From Ramazzottius varieornatus (Eukaryota; Tardigrada; Eutardigrada; Parachela; Ramazzottiidae): DNA of 64,000 nt. The DNA lies in the NCBI GenBank assembly GCA_001949185.1, contig BDGG01000009.1:927347-991346 (forward strand). The letters are read 5' to 3'. This document shows positions 56,364 through 64,000 of this stretch, in pieces. The notes under the pieces were generated by a model. That model saw only the letters and a program-made list of their open reading frames with translations. It was not told the DNA's origin and searched no databases. Made by a program: the position numbers and the translations under genes. Position 1 is the stretch's first letter; each line of letters opens with the position of its first letter.

Positions 56364-56638
56364 AAAAACAAGCTTGTCTAGTTTATTTGGATGGAGCCCA
56401 GATATTGTTTTGGTGTCACCACATTTGTTGTACCGTTAAACTTCACCCCCTGACACGCTCACAAGGTTTGGGTGTCTGTCAGACTTTCCGATACCGGAAG
56501 ATCGAGGAAGAAGGAGCAAGCTGGAATTTAGGGAGGATTTACTCGAAGCAATTCTTCGACTTCCGCTTGTGGCGACGACTTTTAACTGGGCAAAGTTATT
56601 CAGGCCGAAGCTCAAAGTTCTTGCATAGATTTGGGTAG

Positions 56639-57667
56639 ATGGCCAGAGCCATGAATTATGTGGTCAGATCGAAGTCCGCGTACGTTGTGAACTTGGCTGT
56701 TTAACGTAATCTAAAGCGTCAAGTTTTGATGTCTCTCATCGTAATCTGGTTGTGCTTTCAGAGAACACAGCAACCACCTCGTTTCGCGCGCCCTGTAAGC
56801 CATAGATGGATGGCAACACGGCAATGAATGCTGGTAGTAGTCGCTGAAGGCATGAGCGATATTTGGCGGCGACGTCTAGAGCTCTTGTTGACATGAATTA
56901 TACCGGCTAAAGTCCATCCAACCACTTTGATGGTGCCTCTTCACCGTCTGCTCATAAAACGCAAAGTACAGTATACCGTTCAAAGTGTCTCTCACTCTTT
57001 CTCTGAGCATTTTCCCCCAAGCCTTGTGTCGTTTTCACTATTCGATGGCAACATTCCGTGTCAAAAATCGCTAAATATCACGTCTTTAGGTCTATCGTAC
57101 GTTGAATGTTTACTCTCGTTGTCTCCACTTGCAGATTCCACAGTCAAACTCCAGTCCGCGGATAAAACACTCGGAAGAACCTTTCCGATTAGGTGAGGAT
57201 CTCGAAGCAAGAACGTTTGCGCTACAGGTAAGGGTTAAGTCGAATTCCGCGTAATGCAGATTCAAATTTGTCGGGTCTCAGTAAGCAACCTCGACAATTT
57301 CGTTTTCCGAAGTGGCGCAGGGTTACAGCCAACAACATCCTAAACATGCGTGTCTTTGGACAACAACCAAGCTCGGCAAGATCGTTTTCCAAGTGGCGCA
57401 CGCCTGCAGCCAGTAACAGAGAAAGTGTGCGCCACTTGGGGAAAACAACTTGTCGAGTTTGTTTGCCAAGATCGCATGCTTATTGATAGTTTTCTATGAT
57501 CGACCGGAAGGCGTAACACTACCTGCATCGGTTGATCTAGGCAGGTTTTCAGTCCTTTTGCGTCTGACGCTTTGATGTCTTTGTGGTTGCAGATACGTTT
57601 CACAGAAGGTACGAGACTAATTCGATTGGAGGACAAGTGGGACGGGATACACAAAGAAGCCAAGTGA
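56639..57667 (+). CDS. Small protein with four mini-exons, 81 aa, unknown
   Basis: Exons 56639-56683 (MARAMNYVVRSKSAY), 56762-56794 (RTQQPPRFARP), 57135-57227 (IPQSNSSPRIKHSEEPFRLG onward) and 57593-57667 (IRFTEGTRLIRLEDKWDGI, ending HKEAK-stop) all join in phase 0. The last three have clean acceptors (GCTTTCAG, CACTTGCAG, GTGGTTGCAG) and donors (GTAAGC, GTAAGG). The first donor (GTTGTG) is weak, so exon 1 is the least certain. A basic N-terminus could be mitochondrial targeting. Intron 3 holds a palindrome pair. I do not recognise the product. Confidence 0.5.
57309..57440 (+). repeat. Palindrome family, two forward copies
   Basis: Copies at 57309-57360 (right arm eroded: ATGCGTGTCTTTGG) and 57388-57440, in intron 3 of the 81-aa gene. 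Confidence 0.85.
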
Positions 57668-58955
57668 TTCACGACGTTACGGTAAGTTGCAACAACTGGC
57701 AGATGCGTCGAGTGATAGTGATTGATGGTTTGGATTGATGCGTAATGTTATGAAAGTGAGTTCGTCAACTCTCTAGTCTCGTCTGGTGAGGCTCGCTTAA
57801 AATGTTGTGGGCTATGAATAAGCTCATGAATCGTTCAATCGATTTACAATTGCGCGCGATGAAACCAGCTTTGGCATGCGGGGTACTTGCACTTTTAATG
57901 TTGTGGGTTCCTTGTTTGTCTTGCATGTGAATCTCTTGTCTGTTGAAGGTCGGCCTGCTTTTCGGGACTGTTCTATCGAGAATGATCGATGACTTCCGGT
58001 TAGCCGACATTCCCCTCTGATGTTTCCTACGTGTCTTGCAAGAGGGTACCTTGACCGAGGTAGCGGAAGACTTCGGCTTGTAGCTGTTTGAATGGACCGT
58101 CAACGAATAGCAACATTTGAGGGGATGTTCTGGCCTAAGTATTTCTTCTCTCTTCTTCTGTTTGATAAGGCTTTGTGTCGTAATGTGGGAGTGTGGTTGT
58201 GTAAGCGAGAAAGTCTCGCTGAAGTCTGCTGTAGAAAGAGCGTGTTTTCTAGACGTCATGGTTTTAATTAGTGTCGAAGGTGGGCGAGTTTTTGTTTCGC
58301 CCGGTTTTGCGTGTCCAATTACTCATGGGTTTTAATCAGTGTTGAACAGGCTTCGGGTAGCGGGTGTCTATCAGGGACAGAGGAGAAGAAAGCGTCTTGG
58401 CTCTGCAGTAGTCTATGTGGAGGAAGCGTCTGCCTAGAGGGTTGGATAAGTCGACCAAGATTGATATAGACATTTTCCAAGCTCAAGAATGCGTCTAAAC
58501 GGATCCGAGAGAACATACATTAGCCGTGGCGATTGCTGCTCGTTGTCAGTGTGTTGCGTAATCGACTGCAAAGTCTGGCCTGGTTTGTGACTTTGTGTTG
58601 TGGTATTTATATGGTTGATGGACTGTACACAGTCACAAGGCCATCGTTGAAAGGCGATCGCTCGTCTTTTGCCTTCAATTGCTCTGATTAACGTTTCCGG
58701 CTGAAAGACGCGCTGCTGCTTCTCACGTACACGACTTAATTTCCACCCAGGTCTTCTTATATTTTTTTAATGCGGCGTAGAACTCGTCCTTTGCGTGTTG
58801 ACACGAAGGGTTCGTTAGAGAGGGTAATCGTGCGCTATTTGGAGGACGTTGGTTCTTTGAAGGGTTCTCAGAAGAACATCAGGTGACTCTAATCAAAACA
58901 AGCCGCGCGGCGGGAAAAGTGTTTACCACAACTGTACGAGTATCGGCTGACTACT
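57668..58955. other. G/T-rich stretch without a firm gene
   Basis: A 164-codon minus ORF with ATG (58259-57765) is present. It is Lys/Arg/Ser/Thr-rich, without a recognisable domain. The plus strand here is poor in A and C, so stop codons are rare on the minus strand and long frames are expected by chance. Confidence 0.4.
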
Positions 58956-59396
58956 TCATGATGAGCTATAATGGTCGATGAGTCTCGAGGTAGTGCGTGT
59001 ATTATTTATGGGTCTTCGCTTCGACGCTGTCTTCCAGCTATCTCTTAAACTTTTCCCTCCAATTGGATGAGAAGGATGAACTGGCTTACGTTTCCAAAAA
59101 GGCTTGGGGATGTTTTCCTTGTTGCTCTTCTCTCTGGGAGCTCCACCAGGTCGTTCTTGCAAGTGGCGCATGCTACCAGCTAGTAAGACCGAAAAGGTGC
59201 GCCACTGGGGAAAACGATCTGGTCGAGTAAGGTTTCTTTGTATTTTCTTGCTCTCGATGGTGCACTGTAAACCACGTTGGGTTCGTTGCAATGGCACCAG
59301 CTTGCAGTCTTGCACAATCGAAACTTACCTTTGAAAGGGGCGATAAGCGAACAGGGCGTGGTCCAATACCGCAGGTATGCTAATCGCGTGAACCAT
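58956..59396 (-). CDS. Small KEN-box protein candidate, 81 aa
   Basis: Exon 1 is 59396-59329: ATG, MVHAISIPAVLDHALFAYRP, ending on an excellent donor, CAAAG|GTAAGTTT. Exon 2 is 59133-58956, acceptor CTCCCAG, joining in phase. The second exon starts EKSNKENIPKPFWKRKP, in which NKENIP is a textbook KEN degron recognised by APC/C-Cdh1. The rest is basic and disordered (KTASKRRPINNT, ending DHYSSS). Such proteins include mitotic regulators, but no family is recognised and no function is claimed. The intron contains one palindrome copy. A competing plus-strand exon series is described under rejected items. Confidence 0.4.
59159..59209 (+). repeat. Palindrome family copy
   Basis: Inside the intron of the KEN-box candidate; near-consensus arms. 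Confidence 0.87.
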
Positions 59397-59998
59397 GTTT
59401 GAATGTCTGCTCGATGGAAATGCGGGCGTATGCATGTGGGAATATGTGAGGTGGTGCTACTTTCGCTCTGGTCGACAGCTAACGAGGAATATTTAGGGAG
59501 AAATTTCTCTATTTGGAAATTTAATATACTAGATGGGAAGGAGAGGCATGTATCTGTCTGTATGACGGCGACGTCTGGTTAGTTTTGGCCGCGAATAGCT
59601 GCGGGCTATCACGTTGTCTCCTTCCGAGCTTGTTCGACTTTATCGTACACCGAGAGACTTGACTGGTATTCCGGCCCAGGCAGCTTTGAACGAGTGTAGT
59701 GATTCGCATTGGCAACCGTGATAATCTCCGGCAGTAATTCACTTTGCCCTCTCGCTCTCTCCACTGTGAGCCAGTTGTTACTCATCCACTCGTCTTTCGC
59801 TCAAACAAGCGTGGCCTTCTTTGTTGTTCTTCCAGCGCATAAAGGACCTCGGGGAATCACCTGGAATCCCCTTCAAACATCGCGCGACTTTTATTTTAGC
59901 TCGCACACGCGGTAAGTTCCCAGAGGGCTTTTGAAAGGTTCCTGGTAGTCCCGTAGATTTGGTCAAGAACGCCGGCAAATTTCGGTATGATCGTTTTT

Positions 59999-60123
59999 CC
60001 CAAGTGACGCATGTCTCCACCCAACAACGCCGAAAAAATGCGCCACTTGGGGAAAACAAGCTCGATTTGATCGTTTTTCCAAGTGGCGCACGAGTCCAGA
60101 CAAGGCAAACTGCGCCGCTTGGG
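59999..60123 (+). repeat. Palindrome family, two forward copies
   Basis: Copies at 59999-60052 and 60079-60123; the second has a core shortened by ~5 bp. Confidence 0.85.
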
Positions 60124-61506
60124 AGAATTTTGCTGGTTATGGTACTTTCTTGGTATGACGTGGTGTTTCGCGGTATGATTTCTGTTGTTGAGGTTTTTTC
60201 CAAAGAAGCAGGTTGCTCGATGTTATGTTCGAGTTTTGGCGAACTCCGATGGCGATGTCGAAATAGCGACTTGAGACGTGGTTCGTGTATAGGCTTTTGA
60301 GAAGGAAGTCCATCGTACATATGTCGTTAGTGCATTCACTGGTGATGGCTATTTTTACGGTTTGGTAAACGGACACAGCAAGCAGCTGCATCTGCAGAAG
60401 CTAAATACAGTCGTGCGATGTGATGTGCGATGTGATGATGCGAGTGTCAAGGAGGAGAGGCAGGTTTATTCCGGGAAGGAGGCCATGAGAACATGTGGCT
60501 GCCGCCGTGGCGCATTTGTATCCATTAATATCGTCGTGTAGCTAGGGATCGCTGGCTGCAATATCGGGTTAAGTTTATGCACCCTATGTAGACTTTGAAC
60601 GCTGCTCCTCATTGACTTGTCTTTGTTTACAACGAACGTGCTGGCAAGAAAAGACGTCATATTTTATCATAACGCGTAAAAAGAAACGTCGGTGAAAAAG
60701 AAAATGGCAGATATCTCGGGCACCTGCATACGGGGTACGAGGAGCTGGTCCTACCTGTGTCCAGTGCTAAAACTGTGTACGCATACGTCACTGATACGTC
60801 ACAGGCCTAAAGAGCCTTCAAGTAACTCGTGACGTGTGGATACAAAGTTTTAGCCTGGACCAAGTTGGGATCAGCTCCTCGTATCCACGAGGCAACCTGG
60901 AGAGAGAGTATGCAGGTGGGTGAAGTAACGTCCATTTTGTTTGCCGGTCTTTGATTTTGGGTCTTCGATCGAATATAGTTTTGCGTAGAATATTTCTGAT
61001 GGTTTGCTGAAAGCGTTGAGCGATGAGGAGAGGGTTCGTTGGTGATGCGAGATCAAGCGTGTAATGGCGGGGTTGTGGCGAGAAGGCACTAGTTGGCCAA
61101 CTTGTATTTCCGGCCAGCGGATGTATCGACAGTCTAGTGAGCTCTTGCTCTCTCTTGGTGACGCAGAGGTCGTCAGGAGAAATGTCTTGACTGTTTGCTC
61201 GGGCTTGATAATGCCGACTCTTGGTTTGGCTATGCACTTGAAGTGCCAGGGGAAGTTTACTGTACATATTCTTAGAAATAAAATGATAACAGATGGAGCG
61301 ATCAGGCGGCAGCTGCTTGTCCCCTAATCACTAATCAGTCCTCAAGAATGTCCCATAGCGATCTATGGGACCAAGCCCGAGCTACTCATGGCACGGCGAG
61401 CCTCTAAAGCTGCATTAGCCTCTAACTTTTGTGACCAATGCTCGAGACTCTTTTTCTAAACGAACGAAGAGCTCGGCGAGCAAAATCGGCTTCCCAGATT
61501 ATTCTC

Positions 61507-61558
61507 CCAAGTGGCGCACCCTTCCAGCCATTACCACTGACACCGTGCGTGAACTGGG
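61507..61558 (+). repeat. Palindrome family copy
   Basis: Left outer arm GAGCTCGGCGAGCAAAATCGG; right arm diverged (CGTGCGTGAACTGG). Confidence 0.85.
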
Positions 61559-62326
61559 TGAACGGCGATGTTTTGTACTGGGCAGACTAGGCGAACAAGG
61601 AACTGCATGTTACAAGGCGTCCTCTTTTAGTTTGTGGTACAAGCTGTAGTTTTGAGCTTGCTTTGAGCCTTGGTTTAGGTTGTCTGAGAAGGGACCGGTG
61701 GTCGGCGGAGATAATTACCACGGTATGGCGGCCAAATAAAAGAGACGAGGAGTGTATAGACAGTGAATGGTGGTTGAGTGGTTCTGGCGCCACAATGTCT
61801 GCATTTGTCGCCTGATGGCTTGTGATCACTATGCGCGTTTTAACGAGAATTGTGTTTGATCGTTTGGTCTTCGTTGCCTTCACTGGGACATCCTGCTTGG
61901 GTGGAAGGAGACGCTGGAAATCTGTCACGACCGTGCCTTGTGGTCATCTGACGCTCTTTGTTGGCGCTGTCTAGTTCGAATTCTTTTGCTGGCTTCACTC
62001 TCGCTGCTAACAATGTCTTTTCTCGCAGTTTGAGATGAGGCCGCTTGACTAGCTGGCCGCAAGTTTATAATGACGGATGGACCATATGCATTTCAAAGTT
62101 ACAGTAGCTAAGTTAAGTTAGCATGCACGGACGAACAAGGAAAGAATGTGAATTTACGCGTGGGTAACGTGACGTCAAAGTAGGTCTCTGATTCATGGAA
62201 ATCCGGTTTTCATCTGAATGGGTTGAAGGCTACTTTACCACTAACCATGCAATATAACATAGCAAATATCCAAACTGCCTGTTGAAATGAAACTTATAGT
62301 TAACGAACTGAACGAGACCGTTTTTC

Positions 62327-62463
62327 CTAAGTGGCGCACGCGTCTTGCCAATATCACCGAGAATGTGCGCCACTTGGGGGGAAAACCAGCCGGTCGAGTT
62401 TGGCTGTTCTTCCAAGTGGCGCACCTTTTCAGTGTTGTTGGCTGCAAGCATGCGCCACTTGGG
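62327..62463. repeat. Palindrome family, opposed pair
   Basis: Forward copy 62327-62379 and reverse copy 62412-62463; outer right arm TTTTATCGAGCTTGTCTGCTGAGCTT. A well-preserved two-palindrome unit. Confidence 0.9.
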
Positions 62464-63299
62464 AAAACGGTTTTATCGAGCTTGTCTGCTGAGCTTCTAG
62501 ATATTTCGTTGATGGGGGGAATATGGAGGAAGGTCATTGTGTGCTCAGAATGGAAGGGATCAGTACGATAATGTGGTAAAGTAATTTAATTTGTTGGAGG
62601 AGAATATGTGTGTTTGATTACAAGTTAGGCATGAAGTGGGGCGTGGTAAGCGTGAGAGTTGCGTGTGATTTCCTGCAGTCCGCACTGCGCAACTCGAAAA
62701 TGAGGGGAGTAAATCCGCAGTGAAGCTGAAGGTGAAATATAGGCTCTCTAGGTGAGAGCACCGGTTTTGTAATGGTCGTATATATAGACTACATTGATCT
62801 TTTACAGATTCAAGCTAACGGGGATACCTTTGGGTCGACCTTTGGCTTGGGCCATGCGTGACGCTATCAGGGTATAAAATGCGCGGTTGAATAGGAATGT
62901 GGTCGTAAGAGCTGTAATGCGCCTGTTTAGACTCTGGAGATCGATATGATAGAAAGTTGATTGGCGGACGTGTTAGGTTGGGTCTGTAGACAGGCTAGAT
63001 TAGATAAGGGTGAGAGGGTCTTTAAAATCGGAAGGAAGTGCGGAACGGAAGGCGGGAAAGGTTCGCCAGACGAACCCATCGAGGGAGACCTTCTTTTCAG
63101 GTTACGTCGTCATGAGACTTGACTGGGTTGGCTGATTGCCCACTTAGCCTCTTTAACCAGTGGTGTACAGGCTTCTTTTTAGCATTTGTGTACGGGTACA
63201 TCATTCGAAAGAAGAAGCTATTTTTGAAGACGCGAGGTCGATTGGAATGTCGTGGCAAGTCTTAGTTGGGGTGTGTAACGTTAACGACGGAGTGCGCGA

Positions 63300-63751
63300 A
63301 TGAAATGGGGCAGTGTGTGGGCTGCTGCTTGTTTGACTTTCGCCGTACTCGTACGTGTTTTCATTTCTCATCAGTCATCACGAGTCTTGTACGAAGTATG
63401 GAGAGACTGTCAAGTAGAGTCAGTAGACTTTAGCTGGCTTTGGTGGCGTCAAAGGTGGTGTCTTGTCGATGGATGCGAGCGAGCGTATAAATCAAGCATC
63501 GATGGCCCGAGCTGCCTTGGTGGTGTGTGGTGTGTGTCGTGTCGTTGAAATGCATAAACAGCAGCGCAAGTAGTTTATTTTCCTGGTGGATATTTTTAGA
63601 GCGACAACGTGGTTATTTCTGGCCACATTCCATGTGGGACCGTGCCGCCATTTGCTAAGGCTGCTGTGTGTTTTTTCCAGGCTTGCTCTGGTTTTTTTCA
63701 CCTCAATCACGCCGTTCGATCTCGACACTCACTGGAAGTACTTGAAATATC
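63300..63751 (+). CDS. Possible 5' exons of a secreted protein (partial)
   Basis: Exon 63300-63350 encodes MKWGSVWAAACLTFAVL before a GTACGTG donor. Exon 63681-63751 (acceptor TTTTTTCCAG, donor GTAAGTGAC) continues in phase 0 with ACSGFFHLNHAVRSRHSLEV. Together they read as a signal peptide with plausible cleavage around LACSG. A further acceptor at ~63820 could extend it beyond the window. Evidence rests only on splice sites and the hydrophobic start. Confidence 0.3.
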
Positions 63752-63875
63752 GTAAGTGACTTTATATTATATGTTTCCTGCTTTTCGCCCGATCGATTAC
63801 GCTTCCATCTTGATCAGGTTAACCTGCACGAGCTCCTTGCTTAATTTGAACTTCAAAGGCCGGCAGACGAAATAT

Positions 63876-64000
63876 GAAGTGGCGTACGCTTCCAGCCAGC
63901 AATTCCGGAAACGTGTGCCACTTGGGAAAACAACCAAACTGGGCAAGATCGTTTTTCCCCAAGTGGCGCACGTTTTCAGCCATTAACGCCGAAAATATGC
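63876..64000 (+). repeat. Palindrome family, two forward copies, second cut by the window end
   Basis: Copies at 63876-63926 and 63957-64000 (right arm lies beyond the window). Left outer arm GGCCGGCAGACGAAATATG. Confidence 0.85.

Larger units (their letters stand above)
53762..56638. other. Gene-poor stretch upstream of AIG1
   Basis: 2.9 kb. It holds the inverted repeats at 54106-54583 and 54847-54926 and one palindrome pair. A minus ORF (55520-55268; MQDKHGRGIPGNKRA onward) has ATG and stop but no recognisable domain or supporting splice sites. Confidence 0.5.
59397..63299. other. Gene-poor G/T-rich region
   Basis: 3.9 kb with no gene I can defend. It includes minus ORFs at 60391-60137 (84 aa) and 61267-60818 (149 aa), both probably products of base skew. 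A TATAAAA box lies at about 62874. Palindrome copies are listed separately. Confidence 0.5.

Noticed and set aside
57765-58259. 164-codon minus-strand ORF with ATG
   Set aside because: Lies in G/T-skewed DNA where minus-strand stops are rare; low-complexity basic composition and no domain.
59308-59911. Plus-strand exon series 59308-59374, 59735-59765, 59836-59911 that keeps phase (LHNRNLPLKGAISEQ ... FKHRATFILARTR)
   Set aside because: It overlaps the KEN-box candidate on the other strand, whose donor is stronger, and no start, end or family is visible. Three phase-compatible short exons can arise by chance.
60818-61267. 149-codon minus-strand ORF with ATG
   Set aside because: Same skew argument; no domain, no splice context.
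3061-64000. Regularly repeated ~50-mers considered as a CRISPR array
   Set aside because: Copies are dispersed over the whole window in both orientations in a eukaryotic genome, with no unique spacers between tandem repeats.

Overview
The window is nuclear DNA of a gene-dense metazoan. Genes are split by short GT-AG introns (about 60-650 bp, one of 1.2 kb), with consensus donors (GTAAGT, GTGAGT, GTATGT) and pyrimidine-rich acceptors. The products are animal housekeeping proteins: PUS7, SLC35B3, PDSS1, AP5Z1, ARGLU1, MED20, IWR1/SLC7A6OS, neuropathy target esterase, two RASL10-like GTPases, TAF8, TMEM70, eIF3k, REV1, TACC and AIG1. Density and base composition would fit a small-genome invertebrate such as a tardigrade, but the species cannot be fixed from this sequence. 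All gene models here were built by hand from splice signals. For most of them the exon lengths sum to a whole number of codons.

Layout. 0-4 kb: two minus-strand genes of unknown function, an acidic partial gene and a coiled-coil protein with a possible N-myristoylation start. 4.2-4.9 kb: a 639-bp near-perfect foldback. 4.9-17.5 kb: PUS7(-), SLC35B3(-), PDSS1(+), AP5Z1(-). 17.9-29.6 kb: ARGLU1(+), a 50-N gap, MED20(-), IWR1(+), NTE(+). 30-39 kb: two convergent RASL10-like genes, a small membrane-protein gene divergent from TAF8(+), TMEM70(-). 39.6-53.8 kb: eIF3k(+), REV1(-), a 74-codon gene(-), TACC(+), AIG1(-). 53.8-64 kb is gene-poor and G/T-rich on the plus strand. I can support only small spliced candidates there: an 81-aa gene, an 81-aa KEN-box gene and a possible secreted-protein start.

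The dominant unexplained feature is a dispersed palindrome of about 50 bp (AAGTGGCGCAC ... GTGCGCCACTT around a small asymmetric core). I count about 69 copies, roughly one per 0.9 kb, in introns and intergenic DNA and none in a confident coding exon. Many copies sit in pairs about 30 bp apart, inside a larger inverted repeat ending in GCTCGGCAAACAAACTCG-like sequence. It behaves like a very successful non-autonomous mobile element or a structured hairpin module. Other repeats are a TTAA-flanked piggyBac-like MITE inside a REV1 intron, two further inverted-repeat elements and several hairpins.

The genes do not form one pathway. Neighbours are arranged as convergent and divergent pairs with short spacers, as expected in a compact genome. 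Several sit in common processes: transcription initiation (MED20, TAF8, IWR1), RNA processing (ARGLU1, PUS7), lipid/quinone metabolism (PDSS1, NTE, AIG1) and late-endosomal sorting (AP5Z1).
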